Shown here piece after piece: positions 25,288-33,132 of a stretch of 42,692 nucleotides of DNA. A model generated the notes under the pieces. The model did no database searches, had not been told where the DNA came from, and saw nothing but the letters and a program-made list of their open reading frames with translations. The number at the start of each line of letters is the position of its first letter. Positions within the stretch are counted from its first letter, which is position 1. The DNA is taken from positions 1-42,692 of the forward strand of contig NZ_JABAIT010000028.1 in assembly GCF_012843265.1 (NCBI RefSeq), given 5' to 3'. The position numbers were made by a program, and so were the translations under genes. The stretch is from Bacillus sp. DNRA2. GTDB lineage: Bacteria; Bacillota; Bacilli; Bacillales; Cytobacillaceae.

Positions 25288-25410
25288 GAAAAGCGTAAGC
25301 GGCTTGCTCAGGGGCGACAGGCACAAGACGAGCAGGCTAGAAGGTCGTTCTTTGACCTTCTGGACTGATTGGCTTGTGACCCCGAGCCCCTAGCCGCTGG
25401 AGCTAGACAT
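25288..25410. repeat. ~123-bp intergenic repeat between yojF and bshB2
   Basis: It begins GAAAAGCGTAAGCGGCTTGC and ends CGCTGGAGCTAGACA. Inside, GAAGGTCG-TTCTT-TGACCTTC forms a hairpin, and the flanks are partly complementary (GCGGCTTGCTCAGGGGC against GAGCCCCTAGCCGC). I recognise from memory a short element dispersed in intergenic regions of many Bacillus-group genomes. No coding potential is apparent. Confidence 0.75.
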
Positions 25411-25438
25411 CTAAATATAATAGAAAGGAGTTTTCCAA

Positions 25439-26104
25439 ATGGAAAAAGAGCGTCAATTATTAGTGATTTTTCCGCACCCAGATGATGAAGCATTTGGCGT
25501 ATCAGGGACGATTGCCCAGCATGTTGCGAACGGAACCCCCGTTACTTACGCCTGCTTAACGCTTGGGGAAATGGGTCGGAATATGGGAAACCCTCCTTTT
25601 GCGACGCGGGAATCACTACCAAAAATCCGCAAACAAGAATTAATCAATGCAGCCAATGTGCTTGGAATCAAGGATTTAAGAATGATGGGCCTGCGGGATA
25701 AAACGATAGAATTTGAAGATGATGACATGCTTACGGAGATGATGACTTCATTGATAGCTGAGGTGGAACCGTCTCTTGTGATAAGCTTCTATCCTGGCTA
25801 CGCTGTCCATCCCGATCACGATGCAACAGGAGTTGCTGTTGTCCGAGCTGTTGGAAAGCTGCCAGCCAAGGAGCGACCAAAGCTCCACTGTGTTGCCTTT
25901 TCGAAAAACTGCGAGCAGGAAATTGGCGAACCAGATATTGTCAACAATGTAAGTTCGGTGGCAGATATCAAAATAAACGCCATTAAAGCCCATTTGTCCC
26001 AAACGCAACTAACAGCTGCGACCATGTCTGATAAACTCAATGAAAATGATCCGGAGGTCATTGCCAGAATGCTGACTGAACGATTTTGGACTTATCAGTT
26101 TTAA
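25439..26104 (+). CDS. bshB2: Bacillithiol biosynthesis deacetylase BshB2
   Basis: Zinc-dependent LmbE/PIG-L-family hydrolase (221 residues) that removes acetate from N-acetylglucosaminyl-malate, the second step in making bacillithiol, the main low-molecular-weight thiol of Firmicutes. The metal motif PHPDDEAFG (residues ~12-20) carries the His-x-x-Asp-Asp pattern, and HPDHDATG (~122-129) supplies the further histidines. AAAGGAG stands before the ATG. It follows yojF and corresponds to YojG of B. subtilis; the second deacetylase, BshB1, would be elsewhere. Confidence 0.92.
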   Translation: MEKERQLLVIFPHPDDEAFGVSGTIAQHVANGTPVTYACLTLGEMGRNMGNPPFATRESLPKIRKQELINAANVLGIKDLRMMGLRDKTIEFEDDDMLTEMMTSLIAEVEPSLVISFYPGYAVHPDHDATGVAVVRAVGKLPAKERPKLHCVAFSKNCEQEIGEPDIVNNVSSVADIKINAIKAHLSQTQLTAATMSDKLNENDPEVIARMLTERFWTYQF

Positions 26105-26130
26105 ATGAGAATTGGCGTTTCCTGAAGCCC

Positions 26131-26300
26131 GTTCATTTACCTAGAGATATTTTTGTGTACTAGGTAAATGAATCGGGCTTTTGCATTTACCTGGAACAAT
26201 CATTCTGGCTCTAGGTAAACAAACACACCACTTTGCATTTACCTAGACTCCCTTTTCTCCTCTTAGGTAAATGAATTGGGTACTTCTGTGTTTACCTAGC
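26131..26300. repeat. Tandem hairpin array, ~50-53-bp period
   Basis: CATTTACCTAG-type segments begin at 26134, 26184, 26236 and, as GTTTACCTAG, about 26289. The first three are each followed by the inverse CTAGGTAAAT after 15-17 bases, giving three hairpins; the first has a perfect 11-bp stem. The loops differ. It fills the space between the convergent genes bshB2 and the FNR-type regulator and may terminate both. Confidence 0.88.
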
Positions 26301-26301
26301 C

Positions 26302-27042
26302 CTAACCCCGATTATGTGTCAGCGCACAAAAATGGCACCAATCTAAGATGATGATTTTCTTGCCTTGAATATCAATAATACCGTCCCTTTTCAACTTAGA
26401 AAAGACGCGACTAATGCTTTCCCGAGACGTTCCAACCAACGACGCAAACTCCTGTACCGTTAACGGAATTTCAATGTACATCCGATTACACGAGTTTGCC
26501 CCAAATTTCTGCGCAAGTCGTTCAAGCGTCCGCATGGTTTTGGTGTAAACGTCAAGTAAGGCAATATCACGCATAATCGTTGTCATATCCCGCAACGCTT
26601 CGCTCATATATCCAATAATTTGCACTGCCATTTCAGGTGATTTCATTAATTCAGCTTCTAGGTCAATCGTATTGAGAAAATAAACCTCCCCAGCCTGAAC
26701 CATCCGCGCCGTCGCCGGATAAAACGCACCTGATTGATTGAAAAGACAAGCTTCCGCAAAAATCTCACCATTTTTCTTTATACAAACGATGATTTCATTT
26801 CCTTGATCGTCCTGCTTGGTCAATTTGACAATTCCAGAATGAACAAAATACACCCCTTGCGCTTCTTCAAATTCCGAGATGATTTGTTCTCCTTTTCGAA
26901 ACGCTTTTTTAATGATCCGATTACCTAGAAGATTAAAAGACTTTTTTGGAAGCTTCTTAAACACTTCCACCTTACCTAAAAATTCTTCAACCGATGTTTT
27001 CTCTTGGACAGATAAAGCCGAGTCAATTAAATCATGGCTCAT
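26302..27042 (-). CDS. CRP/FNR-family transcription regulator of the nos cluster
   Basis: A 246-residue regulator with a cyclic-nucleotide-binding-type beta barrel (about 30-150, FRKGEQIISEFEEAQGVYFVH), a dimerisation helix and a C-terminal HTH (VQEFASLVGTSRESISRVFSKLK). The recognition helix has R-E-x-x-x-R as in CRP, which suits TGTGA-N6-TCACA. The C-terminus ends DWCHFCALTHNRG: Cys236 and Cys239 form a CxxC in the region where Bacillus Fnr holds its 4Fe-4S cluster, but a third nearby Cys is missing. The ATG at 27042 follows GGAAGG; ATGs upstream (27060, 27069) have poor sites. An FNR-type box at -41.5 of its own promoter and another before nosC suggest autoregulation and nos activation. 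Confidence 0.85.
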   Translation of the reverse strand: MSHDLIDSALSVQEKTSVEEFLGKVEVFKKLPKKSFNLLGNRIIKKAFRKGEQIISEFEEAQGVYFVHSGIVKLTKQDDQGNEIIVCIKKNGEIFAEACLFNQSGAFYPATARMVQAGEVYFLNTIDLEAELMKSPEMAVQIIGYMSEALRDMTTIMRDIALLDVYTKTMRTLERLAQKFGANSCNRMYIEIPLTVQEFASLVGTSRESISRVFSKLKRDGIIDIQGKKIIILDWCHFCALTHNRG

Positions 27043-27077
27043 ATTCCCCATTCCTTCCATCCACCACATTTTTCTTT

Positions 27078-27120
27078 ATTGTAACGAAATCCTAATTGTG
27101 AAAAAGTGACGTTGTTCACA
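27078..27120 (-). promoter_or_regulatory. FNR-type box and promoter of the regulator gene
   Basis: AGTGACGTTGTTCACA (27105-27120) fits GTGA-N6-TCAC. Its centre is 32 bp from the centre of a minus-strand TACAAT (27078-27083), i.e. at -41.5 of a start near 27071, the class II activator position. Confidence 0.75.
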
Positions 27121-27202
27121 TTTTTGTAATTTCTGAAAATTTTTTAGTGATTTGTCCGAATAGTCAAACGGTCACAGAAATGTCATATATCCCCTGCTTT
27201 AC

Positions 27203-27245
27203 TGTGAACTACGTCACAATAATTCACCCATCTGCGCGTTAAGAT
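27203..27245 (+). promoter_or_regulatory. FNR-type box and promoter of the nos operon
   Basis: TGTGAACTACGTCACA (27203-27218) is a perfect TGTGA-N6-TCACA site. TAAGAT at 27240-27245 serves as the -10, so the box is centred at -41.5 of a start near 27252. No good -35 is present, as expected for activator dependence. Confidence 0.85.
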
Positions 27246-27279
27246 GATTCATGTAACTAAGTCTAGGGGGGAGAACAAC

Positions 27280-27747
27280 TTGAAAAAAGCTTCAATCTAT
27301 TTTCTTATTAGTGCCTTAATTGGGCTTGGAATAGGATATCTAGTCTTTGATGTCATGCTCGGTAAGGATAGCCAAACCGAAGCAACCGCAAGCTCCGACG
27401 ACACAAGCGGAGAGGAAGCTAGCAACACAAAGGAATCAACAGAAGCAACAAAGGAAGAACCGACTAGCACTGCAACAACCGTACCTGCTGAAGCAGAAAT
27501 CCTAAAGCAAAAAGGCTGTATTGGCTGTCATTCCATTTCATCTCTTGATTTAAGCGGTGGTGCTACAGGACCAGACCTTTCACAAGCCTTTAATAATGTT
27601 GAAGGAAAGCATGGTAAACCAATTAATGAATTCTTAAAAGAACCAACATCTGCCGTCATGTCCGGTGTTATTGGCGGAAATCCATTAACAGATGATGAAA
27701 TTAATAAAATTACTGAATTACTTCAAAAAGCAGCAGAAGCAAACTAA
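27280..27747 (+). CDS. nosC: Membrane-anchored cytochrome c, NosC
   Basis: Electron carrier of Gram-positive nos clusters, predicted to pass electrons to NosZ outside the membrane. From a TTG at 27280 (GGGGGGAG nine bases upstream region) the protein has 155 residues. It has one N-terminal anchor helix (ISALIGLGIGYLVFDVML), a Ser/Thr/Glu-rich linker (~30-70) and a small class I cytochrome domain with Cys80-Ile-Gly-Cys83-His84. A methionine in the SAVMSGVIGG region is the likely sixth haem ligand. No lipobox is seen. It is the first gene of the operon, 24 bases before nosZ, under the FNR-type box. Confidence 0.88.
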   Translation: MKKASIYFLISALIGLGIGYLVFDVMLGKDSQTEATASSDDTSGEEASNTKESTEATKEEPTSTATTVPAEAEILKQKGCIGCHSISSLDLSGGATGPDLSQAFNNVEGKHGKPINEFLKEPTSAVMSGVIGGNPLTDDEINKITELLQKAAEAN

Positions 27748-27771
27748 TCAACTAAAGGTGGTGCTTAATTG

Positions 27772-29640
27772 ATGAAAAGCTGGATTCCCATATCAACTGG
27801 ACTCGTTGCTGGAATACTCGCAGCAACCGTCATGTTTGGTAACTTTTCTTCAGGAGCTAAAACAGAAGTAACATCAGCAGATAATAAATCAAATGCTGAA
27901 AAAGTGTATGTTCCTTTTGGTGAAAAAGATGAGTACTATTTAATGGCTTCTGGTGGTCACTCTGGTCAAATGTTCGTTTACGGAGTTCCATCAATGCGTA
28001 AAATCAGAACGATTCCAGTATTCTCACCAGATTCCGCAACAGGTTATGGCTATGATGAACATTCTAAAGAAATGCTTGGTGGCTACACTTGGGGCGACCT
28101 CCATCACCCAGCCATTTCTGAAACAAACGGTGAATATGATGGTAAATACTTGTTCGCAACAGACGTAGCAAATAGTCGTGCAGCTGCAGTAAACTTGGAA
28201 ACGTTCACAACGAAAGACATTATCAATGTTCCTAATACAAGTGGTCCACACTGTGCAGCGTTTGTTACAGAAAACACTGAGTATATGTTCCTACCGACTC
28301 GCTTTGCTGTTCCAATCGGCAGTGAATATGCAAGCTTGGATGATTACAGTGAGAAATACCGTGGGGTCATGTCCGCTGTAACATTTGATCAAGAAAAAGA
28401 AAAATTAAGTATTGCTTATCAGGTGGCTCTTCCACCTTGGTCTTATGATTTATCAGATGCTGGTAAAAAGGTTTCTAAAGACTGGGCTGTTATGACCACT
28501 TACAATACTGAAGAATCAACAACAAATCTTGAAATCAATGCATCTCAAGCAGACCGTGACTATATCGTTCTTTTTAACTGGAAAGAACTAGAGAAGAAAG
28601 TAGCTAACGGTGAGTACGATGAAGTCACTGGTCAAAAAATGATTTTCCCAGAAAAGCACAAAGGCGGCATCTACCTAGTACCAGTTGCAAAATCTCCACA
28701 CGGTGTTGATGTGACTCCAGACGGTAAATACTTTATTGCTTCTGGAAAATTAGCACCAGCGATGACAGTGTTCTCTTTTGAAAAAGCATTCAAAGCCGTT
28801 GAAAAGGGTGACTTTGACGGAGAACGTAACGGTATTCCTGTTTTAAATTATGAATCTGTAATGGAACGCGAAGTTGATCCAGAAAACGCACTTGGACCAC
28901 TTCATACGCAATTTGACGATAAAGGTATGGCTTATACAACCATGTTCATTTCTTCTGAAATTGTGAAGTGGAATCCAAAAACAGGTGAAACGTTAGACCG
29001 TGTTCCAGTTCAATATTCACCAGGTCATTCAGCAGCCGCTGAAGGAGATACCGCTTCTCCAGATGGAAAATATTTAGTTGCGCTAAATAAAATTGCTAAG
29101 GATTCCTATTTGTCTGTAGGTCCTTCACATCCAGAGTCCATGCAATTAATTGATTTATCCGGTTCAAAAATGAAGATAATCCAGTCTGCACCGGTAGACC
29201 CTGAACCGCACTACGCGCAAATGATTAAGGCTGACAAAATTAAGACGATTACGGTTTATCCGAAGAATGAGAAAAATAACTTAGCAGTTTACAAACAAGA
29301 AGATACAAGAATCGAACGTAAAGGCAATGAAGTACACGTTTACGGCATCGCAATGCGCTCAAAATTCATCTTTGATGCAAAAGCGAAGCGTCCTGATGCA
29401 ATCGAAGTAAACCAAGGTGATAAAGTATTTATACACTTAACCAATATTGACATGGACCAAGATATTACCCATGGTTTCGGAATTAACAAATACGATTTAA
29501 ATATGGAAGTCCAGCCTGGACAAACTAATACACTAGTCTTTACTGCCGATAAAGCGGGGACTTACCCACTTTATTGCACAAACTTCTGTTCAGCATTACA
29601 CCAAGAAATGTCAGGATATCTTTTAGTTAAACCAAAATAA
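27772..29640 (+). CDS. nosZ: Nitrous oxide reductase NosZ (clade II, Sec-type)
   Basis: Copper enzyme reducing nitrous oxide to dinitrogen, the last step of denitrification. The 622-residue precursor has a Sec-type signal (ISTGLVAGILAATVMFG) without twin arginines, the mark of clade II. Residues ~50-500 form the beta-propeller holding CuZ, with histidines in SGGHSGQMF, DLHHPAIS, SGPHCAAF, KSPHGVDVTPDG and LGPLHTQFD. The cupredoxin domain (~510-622) carries the CuA ligands His567, Cys602, Cys606, His610 and Met613 (CTNFCSALHQEM). The ATG at 27772 follows AAGGTGG. A repeat/terminator-like element follows, so distal nos genes may be expressed at a lower level. Confidence 0.97.
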   Translation: MKSWIPISTGLVAGILAATVMFGNFSSGAKTEVTSADNKSNAEKVYVPFGEKDEYYLMASGGHSGQMFVYGVPSMRKIRTIPVFSPDSATGYGYDEHSKEMLGGYTWGDLHHPAISETNGEYDGKYLFATDVANSRAAAVNLETFTTKDIINVPNTSGPHCAAFVTENTEYMFLPTRFAVPIGSEYASLDDYSEKYRGVMSAVTFDQEKEKLSIAYQVALPPWSYDLSDAGKKVSKDWAVMTTYNTEESTTNLEINASQADRDYIVLFNWKELEKKVANGEYDEVTGQKMIFPEKHKGGIYLVPVAKSPHGVDVTPDGKYFIASGKLAPAMTVFSFEKAFKAVEKGDFDGERNGIPVLNYESVMEREVDPENALGPLHTQFDDKGMAYTTMFISSEIVKWNPKTGETLDRVPVQYSPGHSAAAEGDTASPDGKYLVALNKIAKDSYLSVGPSHPESMQLIDLSGSKMKIIQSAPVDPEPHYAQMIKADKIKTITVYPKNEKNNLAVYKQEDTRIERKGNEVHVYGIAMRSKFIFDAKAKRPDAIEVNQGDKVFIHLTNIDMDQDITHGFGINKYDLNMEVQPGQTNTLVFTADKAGTYPLYCTNFCSALHQEMSGYLLVKPK

Positions 29641-29653
29641 GTATGAATAAAGC

Positions 29654-29780
29654 AAAGAGGCTGGCTCAAAACTATTAAGGTTAGACCCACAAATAAGTCG
29701 ATTTACTCATAGCTCAAACAGGAGCTCTATCGTTGACTTACTTAAAGGGAAATAACCATAGTTAGACCAGCCTCTTTTTT
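29654..29780 (+). repeat. ~127-bp terminator-like element after nosZ
   Basis: AAAGAGGCTGG at the left end pairs with CCAGCCTCTTT at the right end, followed by TTT. The interior contains a second dyad around AGCTCAAACAGGAGCT. From memory, elements starting AAGAGGCTG and containing AATAAGTCGATTTACTC are common between genes in bacilli. It could act as a partial terminator within the nos operon. Confidence 0.72.
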
Positions 29781-29827
29781 CTCTCTAGAAAAGTGGATGA
29801 ATGATAAAGAAAGAAGGCATTTTGACT

Positions 29828-30394
29828 ATGAACGGGAAAAAATTATCACTGGTTTCAAGTATCATGATCGCTATTTCAGCATTACTAATTGCTGCTTCAC
29901 TATTTTTCCCATGGTGGAAAATGGAGTTTTACGCACCGCAATATCCTGAAGGCTTAAATATTATTGTTTATCCAGATAAGCTTGATGGGCAAATTGATAA
30001 TATCAATGCCTTGAACCATTATATCGGAATGAAAAAATTTAGCGAAGAAAGCTTTCCGGAATTACAATATTTGCGTTTTCTCATTGGCGGTTTAGCTGTT
30101 ATCGTATTATCTGCAGCGTTAATCCGCAAACGGGCTTATTTATATGGGACCATCATATTATTTGCTGTAGGCGGTGCATTGGGCGTGTGGGACCTACGAC
30201 GTTGGCTTGTGAGCTTCGGGACAGAACTCGATCCAAAAGCTCCAATCGCAATGGATCCATTCATTCCGCCAATCATTGGCGATAATATCGTCGCAAATTT
30301 CACGACCCACAGTTTGCTACAAATCGGATCATATCTAATTGTTGCGGCATTTATCATGATTTTAATACCGCTCTGGAAGGATCGAAAAAAATGA
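29828..30394 (+). CDS. nosB: NosB-like membrane protein of the nos cluster
   Basis: A 188-residue integral membrane protein with four hydrophobic segments (about 10-30, 88-105, 112-130 and 160-180). An extracytoplasmic loop follows helix one (FPWWKMEFYAPQYPEG, INALNHYIGMKK). Genes of this kind lie between nosZ and nosD in Bacillus nos clusters and are called nosB; their role in electron transfer or assembly is not proven. The ATG at 29828 has AAGAAGG upstream; an ATG at 29801 lacks a good site. Its stop overlaps nosD by four bases (ATGA). Confidence 0.7.
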   Translation: MNGKKLSLVSSIMIAISALLIAASLFFPWWKMEFYAPQYPEGLNIIVYPDKLDGQIDNINALNHYIGMKKFSEESFPELQYLRFLIGGLAVIVLSAALIRKRAYLYGTIILFAVGGALGVWDLRRWLVSFGTELDPKAPIAMDPFIPPIIGDNIVANFTTHSLLQIGSYLIVAAFIMILIPLWKDRKK

Positions 30395-31737
30395 AAAACT
30401 ATCTGCTCCTCCTCATCTTCATTTCAATACTAATCGTTGCAATGCCAACGGAGAGCTTTGCTGCTGAAAGTTTGCAAGCCATGATTGATTCTGCTGAGGA
30501 TGGGGCAGTACTCCAGCTTGACAACAAGACATATGAAGGAAATATTGTCATTGATAAACCAATCGAGATCAACGGCAAAAAGCAGACGGTTATTAAAGGA
30601 GACGGTACGGGGAATGTCATCTCTGTTACCGCTCCAAACGTTATCCTGCGCAACTTAACCGTTACCAATAGCAGCATGAACCGCAACTCGGCAGAGGAAT
30701 ATGCGGCAATTAAACTGCACAGCAACGGAAATCTTGTCGATCATATTACAGTTACCGACTCATTTCATGGCATTTACTTGAGCCAGTCCCACCACAATAC
30801 TATCTCGAACTCCACCATAACGGGACTTGGTCACGACGTCATCGCCAAGCAAGGCAACGGCTTACATATTTATTACTCAAACGATAATCTTTTGAAAAAT
30901 AATACAGTTAACGGCACACGCGATGGCATGTTTTTTGACTATGCCAATCATAATTCCATCGTAAATAACCAATTGAGTGAAACGCGCTACGGCTTGCATT
31001 TTATGTATTCCAACAATAATGATTTCCAAGGAAATACGTTCACCTTTAATACTGGCGGGGCAGCAATTATGGAGTCCAGCGGTAACTCGCTAAAACATAA
31101 TCGTTTTATTTTCAACTATGGTCACAAGTCATTTGGGCTATTTTTACTATCAGCCATTGATACAAAAATTACTGATAATTCGTTTATCCTTAATCAGCGT
31201 GGGCTATATATCGATCAATCCACCAATAACTTAATCCAAAATAATACGATTATGCGCAACCAAATCGGGATCGAGCTCTGGGCCAGCTCCAATGATCAGA
31301 CCTTTACGTTAAATAAGATTACTAAAAATACGATTCCCGTGTTCACACTTGGCGGCCAGGGTCAAAACAACGTTTGGACAAAGGACAATAAAGGCAACGC
31401 TTGGGGAGATGAATTTCCTGTTCTCGATCTTAATCAGGATGGGCTGGGTGATGGACCGGTTACTTATCAATCTTCATTATATGAGCTCATTGAAGATCAG
31501 GAATTGACTTATTTATTTTTAAAAAGCCCTGCGATTGGTATCTATGAAAAAATCAATCAATACTTTAATCAATCAAAAACAATGTTTGAGGACCCACATC
31601 CGTTGGTAAGTGATGATAAAACTACAGGTCACTGGCAATGGCTGTTAGCTCTAGGAGTCGTGATTGTAGCGGTTATTTTACTAAAAGGGAGATATCCACT
31701 ATGCATTATATTTGGAAGGAATGGAAGGAAAACATAA
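30391..31737 (+). CDS. nosD: Copper maturation protein NosD
   Basis: Exported beta-helix protein (CASH/NosD repeats) needed with NosF and NosY to build the CuZ site of NosZ. It has 448 residues: a signal peptide to about residue 25 (ending ESFAAES), then right-handed beta-helix repeats rich in N and H (HGIYLSQSHHNTISNS, GLHIYYSNDNLLKNN, GLHFMYSNNNDFQGN), and a C-terminal hydrophobic anchor (WLLALGVVIVAVILL). It overlaps the gene before it by four bases, and its last 12 codons overlap nosY. The anchor is a Gram-positive adaptation in place of a periplasmic form. Confidence 0.93.
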   Translation: MKNYLLLLIFISILIVAMPTESFAAESLQAMIDSAEDGAVLQLDNKTYEGNIVIDKPIEINGKKQTVIKGDGTGNVISVTAPNVILRNLTVTNSSMNRNSAEEYAAIKLHSNGNLVDHITVTDSFHGIYLSQSHHNTISNSTITGLGHDVIAKQGNGLHIYYSNDNLLKNNTVNGTRDGMFFDYANHNSIVNNQLSETRYGLHFMYSNNNDFQGNTFTFNTGGAAIMESSGNSLKHNRFIFNYGHKSFGLFLLSAIDTKITDNSFILNQRGLYIDQSTNNLIQNNTIMRNQIGIELWASSNDQTFTLNKITKNTIPVFTLGGQGQNNVWTKDNKGNAWGDEFPVLDLNQDGLGDGPVTYQSSLYELIEDQELTYLFLKSPAIGIYEKINQYFNQSKTMFEDPHPLVSDDKTTGHWQWLLALGVVIVAVILLKGRYPLCIIFGRNGRKT

Positions 31738-32498
31738 GAGGAAAGGGCTTCTGGCTCTCATTGGCAATTATCTTGCTTGTGTCGGTCAGTTTATTGTTTA
31801 ATGCTTCCACTCTTTCCTTTGAGCAAGGCTTTTATGTACTCTTAATCAATTTGTTTGATGCCTTCATTTACTTTATTCCGATACTTTGTTTGTTTTTAGG
31901 GGCGTTTGCGGTTTTTCAGGAAAAGGAACAAAAAACACTCATCATGCTGCTGACACGGCGCGATGACTACAAAAGCTTCTTATTAAAGAAAAGTTTGGCC
32001 ATACATGCATGTCTAATCGGGCCGATCTTTTTATGGTTTTTAATTTATCTTGTCCCGCTCAAGTTCTTATTTGAACTGGAGTTTGCAAGCTATTTTACAT
32101 TCTTAATTTCACTAATCTGTTTATTGATGATTTACAACCAAATAGGAATCATGATTGGCAGTATAAGCCGTTCCAAAATGCAAATCGTCGGGTTTACGAT
32201 AGCGCTTTGGTTTTACTTTTTCTTCCTAAACGACTTTATTTTATTATCATTTCTTTCTGATGTTTCTTATGAAAATGTTAAGGTGTTCTCAAGCATCTAT
32301 TTCCTTAATCCGCTTCAAGCATCTAGAATCTTCTTGGAATCGTCACTTGGGGTATACTCATTTGAGCATATGTCAAAGCTTTTAAAATCGTTTATGTGGC
32401 TAAAACCTGGTGTGTTCTTGTTGATCAATACCACTATGCTAGTATTGCTCTCATATATTTTGGCCGTTGTGTTCCACCGGAAGGAGGCTGCAGAATGA
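31701..32498 (+). CDS. nosY: ABC permease NosY
   Basis: Membrane component (265 residues, six hydrophobic segments) of the NosFY transporter that works with NosD to supply the sulfur or copper needed for the CuZ cluster. It starts MHYIWKEWKENIRGKGFWLS, the usual ABC-2-type amino-terminal amphipathic region, and has FQEKEQKTLIMLLTRR in the coupling-helix position. The ATG at 31701 is preceded by AAAGGGAG and lies inside the end of nosD; earlier in-frame codons just read through nosD. Its stop overlaps the nosF start (ATGA). Confidence 0.9.
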   Translation: MHYIWKEWKENIRGKGFWLSLAIILLVSVSLLFNASTLSFEQGFYVLLINLFDAFIYFIPILCLFLGAFAVFQEKEQKTLIMLLTRRDDYKSFLLKKSLAIHACLIGPIFLWFLIYLVPLKFLFELEFASYFTFLISLICLLMIYNQIGIMIGSISRSKMQIVGFTIALWFYFFFLNDFILLSFLSDVSYENVKVFSSIYFLNPLQASRIFLESSLGVYSFEHMSKLLKSFMWLKPGVFLLINTTMLVLLSYILAVVFHRKEAAE

Positions 32499-33118
32499 TC
32501 GTAGTTCAAAACTTACACCAATCGTTCGGAGATAAACAGGTTTTAAATGATGTAAATTTGCGAATAGAAAAGAATGAAATAACGGCTTTGGTTGGCCGAA
32601 ATGGCGCTGGCAAATCGACCCTGATAAATAGCCTATTGGGGCTACTGCCTGTACATAAAGGAAAAATTACGATTAGCGGAAAAATAAGCTATCTTCCCGA
32701 AAAATTCATGTTATATCCATCCTTAACGGGTCTAGAGAACATGAAATTTTTTGCAGAAGCCGTTGATAAAAAAATAGATTTTGAGCGAGTTGAGCAGCTC
32801 TTGCAGTCAGTCCGATTATGGGAGGACCGTCACATTCAGGTGAAGGGTTATTCAAAAGGTATGCTGCAACGGCTCGGGCTGGCAATTACGCTTTATCAGA
32901 ACAGTGAAATCTTAATTTTGGACGAACCAACTAGTGGCATTGACCCGATTGGGCGCAAGGAAATTCTTGAGGTATTAAAATCATTGACTGATAAAACCAT
33001 TTTGCTTTCCTCCCATCATCTCGATGAAATCAACCAAATTTGTACTCATGTTGCATTTTTAGAAAACCAAAAGCTTGAAAAATATACAGTTGAAGAATTT
33101 ATGGCCATGAATGCCTAG
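32495..33118 (+). CDS. nosF: ABC transporter ATPase NosF
   Basis: ATP-hydrolysing partner of NosY in NosZ maturation, cytoplasmic face. The 207-residue protein has Walker A GRNGAGKST (34-42), signature YSKGMLQRL, Walker B ILILDEPTSGID and the switch histidine in LLSSHHLDE. It is shorter than many family members and stops soon after the ATPase core. AAGGAGG precedes the ATG at 32495; an ATG at 32396 in frame lies inside nosY and is rejected. The next gene begins 14 bases later. Confidence 0.92.
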   Translation: MIVVQNLHQSFGDKQVLNDVNLRIEKNEITALVGRNGAGKSTLINSLLGLLPVHKGKITISGKISYLPEKFMLYPSLTGLENMKFFAEAVDKKIDFERVEQLLQSVRLWEDRHIQVKGYSKGMLQRLGLAITLYQNSEILILDEPTSGIDPIGRKEILEVLKSLTDKTILLSSHHLDEINQICTHVAFLENQKLEKYTVEEFMAMNA

Positions 33119-33132
33119 GAGGGCTAACGCTT

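Noticed and set aside
26131-26300. CRISPR array
   Set aside because: The conserved parts are two arms of a hairpin with short drifting loops, not repeat plus unique spacer.
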